Below, piece after piece: positions 1 to 6,562 of a DNA stretch of 7,153 nt; the stretch's first letter is position 1; each line of letters starts with the position of its first letter. Location: positions 1 to 7,153 of the forward strand of contig JAUXCV010000081.1 of the NCBI GenBank assembly GCA_030618675.1, written 5' to 3'. A program made the translations under genes and the position numbers. The notes beneath the pieces are model-generated. The model searched no databases, was not told the DNA's origin, and worked only from the letters and a program-made list of their open reading frames with translations. Source of the DNA: Acidimicrobiia bacterium (GTDB lineage Bacteria; Actinomycetota; Acidimicrobiia; Spongiisociales; UBA5794).

Positions 1-69
1 GTGCCAGTCCGCGCCGTCACGTGCGAACCAGAAATCCCAAACCCAGTCGTCTTCCAGGATCAGAGCCAT
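1..69 (-). CDS. Probable five-bladed beta-propeller glycoside hydrolase, N-terminal fragment
   Basis: Only the first 23 codons are in the window; the gene continues past base 1. It starts at an ATG (67-69) with a good ribosome site, AGGAG, about eight bases upstream and only 13 bases after the stop of the MalG-like permease gene, so it is almost certainly the next gene of the same operon. The visible peptide begins MALILEDDWVWDFWFARDGA. An early WVWDFW followed by an acidic loop is, from memory, typical of actinobacterial proteins annotated as GH32/GH43/GH68-like hydrolases, where this forms the first propeller blade around the active site. Position beside a sugar importer agrees with a role in cytoplasmic cleavage of the imported sugar; no signal peptide is seen. 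The family call rests on 23 residues and operon context, so the exact GH family and substrate are unknown. Confidence 0.6.
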   Translation of the reverse strand, partial: MALILEDDWVWDFWFARDGADWH

Positions 70-82
70 CAGCCAACTCCTA

Positions 83-964
83 TCAGCCCTTGACGCCGGA
101 CGATGCCACCCCCTGGACGAACTGTCGCTGGAAGATGAGGAAGATGATCAGAAGGGGCAACGTCATCATCACGGTGTAGGCCATGATGTCTCCCCAGGCA
201 ACAGGAGGCGTCGTCTTGAACACCCCGATGCCAACCGGCAGCGGCCGAACACCAACACCTCTGGTCACCATCGAGGGCCAGAGGTACTGCCCCCAGGAGA
301 ACAGGAATCCGAGGATCGCCACGGTCGCGTAGGCGGGCTTCGCAAGCGGTGCGACCACCCGCACGAAGACCTGCATCGGACCCGCCCCGTCGATCCGGGC
401 CGCTTCCTCGAGCGACTTCGGGATGCCAAGGAAGAACGTATAGAAGAGGAAGATGAACAGCGGATTCGCGATGAACGGGAGGATCTGGATCTGATACGTG
501 TCGAGCCATCCGACCTCGGCCCCCATGAACAGAAGAGGCACGGCGAGCGCCTCGAATGGGATGATGATGAGAGCAATGACGATCGCGATGATGACCTTCT
601 TGCCTCTGAACTGCAGTCTTGCAAGCGCATATCCAAAGAGGCTGTTCACGACCAACCCGAGACCGACGATGAACCCCGAGATGATCATCGAGTTCATGAA
701 GACACGCGGGAACTGCGCCCGATCGATCGCGTCTGCGTAGTTCTCGAGACCGACGAACGGTTGCGGAATGAACGCCTGGAGCGAATCGCTGTTCGCCAGT
801 ACCTGATCATCAGCCTTGAACGACGACGAGACCATGTAGATAAGGGGGAACAGGAAGAGGACGGCGAGAGCGATCATGACGGCGTAGAGCACCCATCGCC
901 AGATCGGGTTGGACTTGACGCCGCTCGAAACGTCACTCTTCGCGGATCTGGTGGCCGTCGTCAT
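83..964 (-). CDS. CUT1 sugar ABC transporter permease, MalG-like
   Basis: This 293-residue inner-membrane protein is the second permease of a carbohydrate importer. A short cytoplasmic N-terminus (about 1-22) is followed by six hydrophobic segments, roughly 25-48, 92-114, 124-146, 160-180, 212-235 and 258-280. The ATPase-contacting EAA loop is clear at about 187-210 (EAARIDGAG, then APLAKP), and both length and motif spacing suit the MalG family. The ATG start (962-964) overlaps the stop of the upstream permease as ATGA, and a strong GGAGG lies seven bases upstream, so translation is probably coupled to the partner. The two permeases would form a heterodimeric channel. No ATPase gene is present in the window; actinobacterial CUT1 systems commonly share an MsiK-type ATPase encoded elsewhere, which is an inference here. 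The substrate cannot be read from the permease. Confidence 0.95.
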   Translation of the reverse strand: MTTATRSAKSDVSSGVKSNPIWRWVLYAVMIALAVLFLFPLIYMVSSSFKADDQVLANSDSLQAFIPQPFVGLENYADAIDRAQFPRVFMNSMIISGFIVGLGLVVNSLFGYALARLQFRGKKVIIAIVIALIIIPFEALAVPLLFMGAEVGWLDTYQIQILPFIANPLFIFLFYTFFLGIPKSLEEAARIDGAGPMQVFVRVVAPLAKPAYATVAILGFLFSWGQYLWPSMVTRGVGVRPLPVGIGVFKTTPPVAWGDIMAYTVMMTLPLLIIFLIFQRQFVQGVASSGVKG

Positions 965-1911
965 ACCTCACCCTCCTCTCTCAGGAATCTTCGCTGGAAC
1001 AGCGTGAGGCTGAGCACGATCACGAAGAAGATGACGGCGATAGCCGAACCCCTCCCGATGTTCTGCCGGCTGTACCCGATGTCGATCATGTGAACCATGG
1101 CGGTTCGAGTGCTGTCCAGTGGACCGCCCGGCGCGTTGGGCATCAGCGTCGGCTGATCGAACAGCCGCATCGCGAGAATCGTCGTGACGGTGAGGACGAA
1201 GATGAGCTGGTTCCGAATACCAGGCAGGGTGACACTCCTGAATTGCTCCCACGTGCTCGCTCCGTCGATCGAAGCAGCCTCGTAGAGCTCGGTGGGTACG
1301 TCCTGGAGTGCGGCGAGGAGGATGATCATCTGAAAGCCGACACCCTGCCAGACCGACACGATGATGATCGCCGGCATCGCCCACATCGTCGAGTTGAGCC
1401 AGTCGGGGGTGAAGTTGCCGAAGGTGATCAACTCGAGGGCAGCGTTGACAAGTCCATTGGCGTTGAACAGCAATACCCAGATCGTGGCCGCAGCGGCCAT
1501 GACGACCGTCACGGGTGTGAAGAAGATCGTTCGGAAGGCGACTCTCCCCCTGAGTCTCTGATTCACCAACACGGCGAGGAACAACGCCAGTGCCGTTTGG
1601 AACGGCACCACGAAGATCGAGAATCGGGCGTTGTTCCAGATCGACTTCCAGAACAGCCCATCGGTGAGTTGACCGACATAGTTGTCAAGACCGATGAACT
1701 TGGTTGGCAGCGGCGAGATGAGTCGTTGGTTCGTGAAGGAGAATCCAATCGCCAGAACGAACGGTACGACGATGAAGAGGACCAGCAGGATTCCGGCGGG
1801 GAGAAGGAACAGCCACGCCGCTCGCGCCTCTGTCTGACGCGCTGTTCCTCGGTTCCTCGAAGACGGAGACCCCGTGCTCGATCCAGTCTCGGCTGAGTCG
1901 ACGGTCGTCAC
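961..1911 (-). CDS. CUT1 sugar ABC transporter permease, MalF-like
   Basis: A 316-residue inner-membrane permease, the first of the pair. After a polar Ser/Thr/Arg-rich cytoplasmic tail (1-30), hydrophobic segments lie at about 33-58, 98-118, 128-150, 178-202, 232-252 and 286-306. The EAA loop occupies about 211-230 (EAASIDGASTWEQF, ending TLP), the expected contact for the ATPase. It lacks the extra N-terminal membrane helices and large periplasmic loop of enterobacterial MalF, as usual for UgpA/LacF-type CUT1 proteins. The chosen start is a GTG (1909-1911) preceded by GGGAGG (1916-1921) with a short four-base gap; it gives a normal family length. It follows the binding-protein gene after an 83-base spacer containing a stem-loop and overlaps the MalG-like gene by four bases. 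Confidence 0.95.
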   Translation of the reverse strand: MTTVDSAETGSSTGSPSSRNRGTARQTEARAAWLFLLPAGILLVLFIVVPFVLAIGFSFTNQRLISPLPTKFIGLDNYVGQLTDGLFWKSIWNNARFSIFVVPFQTALALFLAVLVNQRLRGRVAFRTIFFTPVTVVMAAAATIWVLLFNANGLVNAALELITFGNFTPDWLNSTMWAMPAIIIVSVWQGVGFQMIILLAALQDVPTELYEAASIDGASTWEQFRSVTLPGIRNQLIFVLTVTTILAMRLFDQPTLMPNAPGGPLDSTRTAMVHMIDIGYSRQNIGRGSAIAVIFFVIVLSLTLFQRRFLREEGEV

Positions 1912-1948
1912 AAGGCCTCCCTGCTCATTCGGTCGGCGTACGGATGGG

Positions 1949-1977
1949 GATGGGAGGGGGACGAACCCCCTCCCATC
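1949..1977 (-). promoter_or_regulatory. Perfect 12-bp stem-loop between binding-protein and permease genes
   Basis: GATGGGAGGGGG (1949-1960) is the exact reverse complement of 1966-1977, with a five-base loop that reads UUCGU in the minus-strand mRNA. Nine of twelve pairs are G-C. It begins 17 bases after the binding-protein stop and has no following U-run, so it is not a typical intrinsic terminator. Stem-loops at this position are known in other importer operons to protect the upstream binding-protein message and keep it more abundant than the permease message; that role is inferred here. The 3' arm contains CCUCCC, complementary to the permease ribosome site GGGAGG, so an alternative pairing is also possible. 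Confidence 0.7.
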
Positions 1978-1994
1978 AGATGGTCAGTTCAGCG

Positions 1995-3305
1995 TCACGG
2001 AGCCGGATATCCGTCGTTGTCGTCAACATCGGCATCGATCGCCTTGGCTGCGGCATCGAGCGTGGATTGAACGTCTGCGCCCAGCAGGATCTTGTCCATC
2101 GCACCCCAGAACTCGGATGTCACGGTCGGATACCCCGGCGTCACCGGTCGCGGAACCGCGATGTCGGGAGCGCCATCGAGCTGTTCCTTGAACAGCACGA
2201 GTGCTCCTCCCTCGGCGTAGTTCGGGTTCTTCGCGAGTGCCGACTTGGTCGCAGGGACCGCGCCGTTGGCTTCCGTGATCTTCAGCACCGTGTCATCCGC
2301 AACGGCGAATTCGAGGAACTTCCATGCGGCGTCGCCGTCGCTGTTCGCCGACGTGACGGCCCAGGCCCACGAACCCATGCCGGTCCTCGTGCCCTTCCCG
2401 AAATCGGGGAGCGGCAGCAAGACCAGGTCGTCGCCGACCGTTTCCTTGTAAGTGTTGAACATCCAGTGGCCGACCCACGACAACGGAGATTCCTTGTTGA
2501 GGAACACCGAATCGTCCGTTGCCTGCATTGCGATGAGGCCGTCGTTGGCCCACTTCTGGAAGAGGGTCATCGCCTCGGCAGCCTCGCTCGAGTTGATCTT
2601 GCCGTCGGCCTTGAGCGAACCGCGGTCAATCAGATCGGCACCGGCCGACTGGATGATCGGGCTGAAGCCGTAGGTCATCCATTCACCCTGCGTACCGTAG
2701 AAGATCTTGATATCGAGAGGATGCTCGTAGCCCGCCGCTTGCAGGTCCGTCAGGATCTTCTCGAACTCCTCCGTTGACCATGCATCCCCGGCGTTCGCAG
2801 GAATCCGTGCTCCGACCTCATCGAGCGCCGACTTCCAAGCCCACAGGCCGAGCCCGGAGTCGAACGTGCCGATGCTGTAGAGACTGTCGTTGTACGTGCC
2901 ACCCTGGATGATCGACGGCAGCAGATTGTCTTTGACATCGTCGGTGATGCAGTCATCGAGGTGGACGATGCTCCCGGCCCAGGCGAAGTTCGCAAGGGTC
3001 GGACCATCGAAGTCGATGATATCGGGAAGATCCCCTGCCGCTGCCGCGGCGTTGACAGCGTCGGTGTATCCGGCCTCAGGAACCTGGGTCAGTTCGACCG
3101 TTACGCCCGCCCCAGAGGCATTGAAATCCTCGATCAGCTCGACGTAGGCGGTGGCTTCCGAGCCTTCATGTACCCAGACGGTGAGTGTGCCATCGTCGAT
3201 CGTGCCATCGCACGCCGCTCCCACGCCTCCACCGCCGGAGCTGCACGCAGCAGCAACCATCAGCAGACCGATGATGGGAATCAACCATTTGATCCGTGTC
3301 TTCAT
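1995..3305 (-). CDS. Sugar-binding lipoprotein of the CUT1 ABC transporter
   Basis: A 436-residue extracellular solute-binding protein of the SBP_bac_1 (MalE-like) type. Residues 1-20 form a lipoprotein signal peptide (MKTRIK, hydrophobic core, AAA) with the lipidated Cys at 21, followed by a Ser/Gly linker. The mature domain opens with the usual first strand LTVWVHEG (about 41-48) and contains many Trp and Tyr residues, as expected for a site that stacks against sugar rings (for example the WAWK, GEWMTYG, WVGHWMF and GSWAWAV stretches). Cys32 and Cys119 are candidates for a surface disulphide. The ATG start (3303-3305) has AAAGGA five bases upstream. It lies 30 bases after the repressor gene and precedes the two permeases, the standard order for such a cassette. 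Family assignment is secure; the ligand is not determined, though the linked hydrolase hints at an oligosaccharide or glycoside. Confidence 0.95.
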   Translation of the reverse strand: MKTRIKWLIPIIGLLMVAAACSSGGGGVGAACDGTIDDGTLTVWVHEGSEATAYVELIEDFNASGAGVTVELTQVPEAGYTDAVNAAAAAGDLPDIIDFDGPTLANFAWAGSIVHLDDCITDDVKDNLLPSIIQGGTYNDSLYSIGTFDSGLGLWAWKSALDEVGARIPANAGDAWSTEEFEKILTDLQAAGYEHPLDIKIFYGTQGEWMTYGFSPIIQSAGADLIDRGSLKADGKINSSEAAEAMTLFQKWANDGLIAMQATDDSVFLNKESPLSWVGHWMFNTYKETVGDDLVLLPLPDFGKGTRTGMGSWAWAVTSANSDGDAAWKFLEFAVADDTVLKITEANGAVPATKSALAKNPNYAEGGALVLFKEQLDGAPDIAVPRPVTPGYPTVTSEFWGAMDKILLGADVQSTLDAAAKAIDADVDDNDGYPAP

Positions 3306-3335
3306 AGCATTCCTTTCCTTCCTCGCTTGCTTCTC

Positions 3336-4367
3336 CTACGGGCTCCCGGCGGTCTCGCGCACAACGAGTTCCAGGGGCATCTCTTCGCAGACCTCGCCGC
3401 TATCCGGTGCGGCAATTGCGTCGATAAGCATCTCTGCCGCCCGCCGTCCCGATTCCTCGAGCGGCTGGCGAACGGTGGTCAGTCCGGTGCATGCGCTCAT
3501 CTCAACGTCGTCGAATCCGACAACGGAGAGATCACCGGGAACATCGAAGTCGAGTCGATGAGCCGCATCCATCACACCCATTGCCTGGGTGTCCGAGGCG
3601 GCGAAGACGGCGGTCGGACGATGATCCAGCGTCAGCATCGCACTTGCAAGCGTACGCGCTTCGGCCCGACCGTGGGGTCCCGTCATGATCAGTGCGTCGT
3701 CGACCTCAAGACCCGATGCGGCGAGCGCATCGGAGTATCCGCGATGGTGGAGAGCGCTCGACGTGAACCCGAACGGATTGTCCTCCGAATCCCCAACGAA
3801 CCCGATCCGCTCATGGCCGAGGTCGATCAGGTACTTCGTCGCAAGCAGTCCTCCCTCGCGATGGTCAACGATGAGACGGGAGAAACCGGGGATGTCGACC
3901 TCGATGAACACGACCGGTGTCCCGACGCTGCGAAAGGCGTCAAGTTCGGCCGGCGACGGTCTGAGTCCAATGACCACGGTCCCCATCGGTGGATGGCTCC
4001 CGGTCAGGAGGTCGAAGTGTTCCACACGATGCTGCGGGTTCTCAACGTCATAGAGCGAGAGAGGGAACGGTGATTCCCGCAAGCCTTCGACGAGTCCTCG
4101 GACACGCTGGACGGCCGATGGGTGTGTGAGGAACGGCACGACGGCGCCGATCGTCATCGTTCGACCGTATGCGAGACCCTGGGCGATTGCGCTCGGCCGG
4201 TAGTTCAGATCATGGATCACGGCCTCAACACGAGCCCTCGTGGTGGCCGCTACTGCGGCGGAGTTGTTGACGACCCGCGAAACGGTTGGAGCAGAAACTC
4301 CCGCTGCTTCTGCGACTTGTGTGATGGTCACCGGACGTGACCGGGCGGCGGATTCGATAGCAACCAC
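3336..4367 (-). CDS. LacI-family transcriptional repressor, likely local sugar regulator
   Basis: A 343-residue LacI/GalR-type regulator. Residues about 13-35 form the helix-turn-helix (VTITQVAEAAGVSAPTVSRV), followed by the hinge around 57-65 (RPSAIAQGL, Leu65 being the likely minor-groove intercalator; the usual Arg before the last two hinge residues is Gln). Residues from about 72 form the periplasmic-binding-protein-like effector domain, starting TIGAVVPFL and including FAASDTQAMG and VVGFDDVEMSACTGLTTVRQP. The chosen start is a GTG (4365-4367), which gives a 12-residue lead-in to the HTH; a GTG at 4329-4331 is an alternative. Neither has a convincing ribosome site. Two operator-like palindromes and a good promoter lie directly upstream, so autoregulation of the whole repressor-transporter operon is likely. 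The inducer is probably the transported sugar or a product of it. Confidence 0.95.
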   Translation of the reverse strand: MVAIESAARSRPVTITQVAEAAGVSAPTVSRVVNNSAAVAATTRARVEAVIHDLNYRPSAIAQGLAYGRTMTIGAVVPFLTHPSAVQRVRGLVEGLRESPFPLSLYDVENPQHRVEHFDLLTGSHPPMGTVVIGLRPSPAELDAFRSVGTPVVFIEVDIPGFSRLIVDHREGGLLATKYLIDLGHERIGFVGDSEDNPFGFTSSALHHRGYSDALAASGLEVDDALIMTGPHGRAEARTLASAMLTLDHRPTAVFAASDTQAMGVMDAAHRLDFDVPGDLSVVGFDDVEMSACTGLTTVRQPLEESGRRAAEMLIDAIAAPDSGEVCEEMPLELVVRETAGSP

Positions 4368-4368
4368 T

Positions 4369-4380
4369 GAAAGCGCTTTC
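4369..4380. promoter_or_regulatory. LacI-family operator, proximal site
   Basis: GAAAGCGCTTTC is a perfect 12-bp palindrome centred on a CG step, matching the general LacI/CcpA-type operator form TGAAAnCGnTTTCA on one side (TGAAAGCGCTTTCT). It ends one base before the repressor's GTG start, so a bound repressor would sit over the start of the transcript. Assignment to the adjacent repressor is inferred from position. Confidence 0.8.
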
Positions 4381-4394
4381 TGAAATCGGTTTCA
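4381..4394. promoter_or_regulatory. LacI-family operator, distal site
   Basis: TGAAATCGGTTTCA is a 14-bp near-perfect palindrome (TGAAA arms match exactly; only one symmetric pair next to the central CG is broken), and the symmetry extends one further base each side as CTGAAA...TTTCAG. It abuts the proximal site, with centres 13 bp apart, and overlaps the last base of the minus-strand -10 hexamer, so binding would block initiation. Confidence 0.8.
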
Positions 4395-4422
4395 GCGTAT
4401 GTCACCGACCGATGACTGTCAA
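4394..4422 (-). promoter_or_regulatory. Housekeeping-sigma promoter for the repressor-transporter operon
   Basis: On the minus strand, consensus -35 TTGACA (4417-4422) is followed by a 17-bp spacer and -10 TACGCT (4394-4399, fitting TAnnnT). Initiation would be expected near 4387, giving a leader of about 20 bases made almost entirely of operator sequence and lacking a clear Shine-Dalgarno. No second promoter is obvious between the repressor and binding-protein genes, so this is probably the main promoter for the operon. Confidence 0.75.
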
Positions 4423-4445
4423 CCGATTCCCAATCATGGGCCTCG

Positions 4446-4475
4446 GTCGCCGGAAGGCTTGGGAAATCCGGCGAC
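4446..4475. repeat. Inverted repeat (9+12+9) in the divergent control region
   Basis: GTCGCCGGA (4446-4454) and TCCGGCGAC (4467-4475) are exact reverse complements separated by 12 bases. It lies nine bases upstream of the putative leuC -35 and upstream of the repressor promoter on the other strand. This is a plausible site for a dimeric regulator of leuCD, or chance in GC-rich DNA; no specific regulator can be named from sequence. Confidence 0.45.
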
Positions 4476-4484
4476 TGGATCTCC

Positions 4485-4512
4485 TTGCGGGCGAACCGCC
4501 CTGCTCTATCCT
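4485..4512 (+). promoter_or_regulatory. Putative leuC promoter
   Basis: TTGCGG (4485-4490), a 16-bp spacer, then TATCCT (4507-4512) resembles a housekeeping promoter. The -10 ends only ten bases before the leuC ATG, so the message would have a leader of only a few bases or be leaderless. The pyrimidine-rich stretch just before the ATG contains no Shine-Dalgarno, which fits that reading. Confidence 0.5.
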
Positions 4513-4522
4513 CTTGTGTTCC

Positions 4523-5932
4523 ATGTCAACGCCATGCACACTCTTCGAGAAGATCTGGAACGATCACATCGTCCGATCCGATGCCGACGGCACCGACCTG
4601 CTCTTCGTGGACCTCCACCTCATCCACGAGGTGACCTCCCCCCAGGCCTTCGAGGCGCTTCAGATGGCAGGGCGTCCGGTTCATCGACCCGATCTCACGC
4701 TCGCGACCATCGACCACGGCGTCCCCACCGCCGATCGGGAATTGGGCATCCTCGATCCGCTCTCGAAGAAGCAGATCGATACGCTAATCGCGAACTGCGA
4801 TCGCACCGGCGTCCAACTGTTCGACATCGACGACCCGCGGTCAGGGATCGTCCACGTGATCGGACCCGAGCAGGGTCTGACGCAACCTGGAACCACGATC
4901 GTGTGCGGCGATTCGCACACGGCGACCCACGGCGCCTTCGGCTCACTGGCGTTCGGCATCGGGACCTCGCAAGTCGAGCATGTCCTCGCCACCCAAACGC
5001 TGCCGCAACCCATGCCGAAGTCGATGTCGATCACCGTCGACGGCGATCTCCCGTCCGGTGTAACGCCCAAGGATGTGATCCTCGGCGTCATCGCCCGAAT
5101 CGGATTCAACGGTGGAGGCGGGCACGTCATCGAGTACCGGGGATCGGTCTTCGAGCGGATGTCGATGGAAGGCCGGATGACGGTATGCAACATGTCGATC
5201 GAGGCCGGTGCGCGAGCCGGAATGATCGCTCCCGACGCCACGACGTTCGCGTACTTGCAGGGCCGACCATACGCTCCGACCGGCGACGATTGGGGTGCCG
5301 CCGCGGAGTACTGGCGCACACTCTCCACCGATCCCGGGGCCTCGTTCGACACGGAGTTCACGTTCGACGGCGCCGGTTTCGCTCCGTACGTTTCGTGGGG
5401 AACGAACCCATCGCAGACCATTCCTGTGGACGAGACCGTCCCTGATCCTTCGTCGTTCGATGATCCTCTTGAGCGTGATGCCACCGGACGCGCCCTCGAC
5501 TACATGGATCTCGCACCCGGAACACCGATGGTCGAGATCGACATCGACGTCGTGTTCATCGGGTCGTGCACCAACGCGAGAATCGAGGACCTCCGCGCCG
5601 CTGCGGCCATCGCCGAGGGGCGGAAGGTCGCCGACGGTGTTCGATCCCTGGTCGTTCCCGGTTCCGGATTGGTGAAACTCCAGGCAGAGAGTGAGGGCCT
5701 CGACCGTGTGTTCCTCGACGCCGGATTCGAATGGCGCGACGCTGGATGCTCGATGTGTCTCGCTATGAACCCCGACGTTCTCCAGCCGGGCGAACGATGT
5801 GCGTCAACGTCGAACCGGAACTTCGAAGGCAGGCAGGGCCGTGGGGGCCGGACCCATCTGGTCAGTCCGGCCATGGCCGCCGCTGCCGCTGTCGCAGGCC
5901 ACTTCGTTGACGTCCGGGAGTGGTCCAGATGA
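4523..5932 (+). CDS. leuC: 3-isopropylmalate dehydratase, large subunit
   Basis: LeuC, with LeuD, isomerises 2-isopropylmalate to 3-isopropylmalate via dehydration and rehydration, the second step of leucine synthesis, in the cytoplasm. The 469-residue product matches the usual family length. Cysteines for the [4Fe-4S] cluster are all present: Cys349 in GSCTNAR, and Cys409 and Cys412 in GCSMC. Other family blocks are VTSPQAF (37-43), CGDSHTATHGAFG, FGIGTSQVEHVLATQTL and MEGRMTVCNMSIEAGARAG. The ATG at 4523 was chosen because TLFEKIW immediately follows, as expected at the LeuC N-terminus; the frame stays open back to an ATG at 4412, but those extra 37 codons run through promoter DNA and look unlike LeuC. 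One small departure is Gly66 in DHG where DHN is usual; the His is kept. The stop overlaps the leuD start (ATGA), so the subunits are probably made in a coupled manner. Confidence 0.98.
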   Translation: MSTPCTLFEKIWNDHIVRSDADGTDLLFVDLHLIHEVTSPQAFEALQMAGRPVHRPDLTLATIDHGVPTADRELGILDPLSKKQIDTLIANCDRTGVQLFDIDDPRSGIVHVIGPEQGLTQPGTTIVCGDSHTATHGAFGSLAFGIGTSQVEHVLATQTLPQPMPKSMSITVDGDLPSGVTPKDVILGVIARIGFNGGGGHVIEYRGSVFERMSMEGRMTVCNMSIEAGARAGMIAPDATTFAYLQGRPYAPTGDDWGAAAEYWRTLSTDPGASFDTEFTFDGAGFAPYVSWGTNPSQTIPVDETVPDPSSFDDPLERDATGRALDYMDLAPGTPMVEIDIDVVFIGSCTNARIEDLRAAAAIAEGRKVADGVRSLVVPGSGLVKLQAESEGLDRVFLDAGFEWRDAGCSMCLAMNPDVLQPGERCASTSNRNFEGRQGRGGRTHLVSPAMAAAAAVAGHFVDVREWSR

Positions 5933-6528
5933 AACCCATCAACGTCATCTCGGGGCAGATGGCCCCGCTCCCCCGCGCCAACGTCGACACGGACCAGATC
6001 ATCCCGGCGCAGTTCCTCAAACGCGTGGAACGATCCGGATTCGGACCGTTCCTCTTCTGGGAGTGGGTCCACGACGCCGAGGGCGAGTTGGACCCGGAGT
6101 TCGTGATCAATCGTCCCGAGTACGCCGATGCGCAGGTTCTGGTGTCGGGTCCGAATTTCGGTTCCGGGTCATCGCGCGAGCACGCCCCCTGGGCGCTGGA
6201 GGACTGGGGGTTCCGGGCGATCATCGCCCCATCATTCGCCGACATCTTCCGGGGGAACTGTCACAACGTTGGACTGCTCCCGATCGTGTTGACCGATGAC
6301 AAAGTCGCTCAACTGTCGGCACTCGCTGAAGACCCGTCCAACGAGGTCACGATCGATCTCGCCGCCCAGACCGTGTGCTCGGGTGTTGTCCACGCCGTGT
6401 TCAACATCGACCCGGGAATCAAACACCGCCTCCTGAACGGCCTCGACCCCATCGCTCTGACACTGGCACATTCGGATGAGATCGAGAGATTTGAACGGTC
6501 GAGGCCGGCCTGGAAGCCGAGCTTGTAG
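5929..6528 (+). CDS. leuD: 3-isopropylmalate dehydratase, small subunit
   Basis: LeuD is the swivelling small subunit that completes the isopropylmalate isomerase active site with LeuC. The 199-residue length is standard. Family motifs are intact: VDTDQIIPAQFLKR (about 19-32), GFGPFLF (37-43), the substrate-binding loop GPNFGSGSSREHAPWAL (about 74-90) and APSFADIFRGNCHNVGLLPI (about 100-119). The ATG at 5929 is preferred over an in-frame GTG at 5920 because it overlaps the leuC stop as ATGA, has GGGAG eight bases upstream, and gives the normal N-terminus. No leuB, leuA or other leucine gene follows; the transcript appears to end or run into the repeat-bearing spacer downstream, where no terminator hairpin with a T-run is seen. 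Confidence 0.98.
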   Translation: MKPINVISGQMAPLPRANVDTDQIIPAQFLKRVERSGFGPFLFWEWVHDAEGELDPEFVINRPEYADAQVLVSGPNFGSGSSREHAPWALEDWGFRAIIAPSFADIFRGNCHNVGLLPIVLTDDKVAQLSALAEDPSNEVTIDLAAQTVCSGVVHAVFNIDPGIKHRLLNGLDPIALTLAHSDEIERFERSRPAWKPSL

Positions 6529-6548
6529 ACCACAGACCACAGACCACA
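6528..6548. repeat. Tandem repeat, three perfect copies of GACCACA
   Basis: The 7-bp unit GACCACA occurs three times without mismatch, beginning at the last base of the leuD stop codon. It has no inverted symmetry or coding role that I can see. It is the first of two unrelated tandem repeats in the 83-base spacer between leuD and the next gene. Confidence 0.85.
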
Positions 6549-6562
6549 AGGACTCTGCCTGA

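Noticed and set aside
1949..1977. Calling the stem-loop an intrinsic terminator.
   Set aside because: There is no T-run on either side of the stem in either orientation, and it sits inside an otherwise continuous operon.
1090..4073. Long plus-strand frames antisense to the permease, binding-protein and repressor genes (268, 277 and 370 codons).
   Set aside because: They are Arg/His/Asp-rich shadows created by third-position GC bias in the real minus-strand genes, with no recognisable domain.
4412..4522. A 37-codon N-terminal extension of leuC from the ATG at 4412, or a leucine leader peptide there.
   Set aside because: The extension runs through the opposite-strand -35 region and the inverted repeat, is unlike LeuC N-termini, and contains no stop or Leu-codon run that would make a leader peptide. 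The ATG at 4523 precedes the conserved TLFEKIW.
4399..5484. A 348-codon plus-strand frame and a 267-codon minus-strand frame overlapping leuC.
   Set aside because: Both lie within the unambiguous leuC reading frame and have shadow-type composition.
5920..5928. GTG at 5920 as the leuD start.
   Set aside because: It falls at the end of the ribosome site GGGAG, whereas ATG at 5929 has ideal spacing, overlaps the leuC stop and gives the usual LeuD N-terminus.
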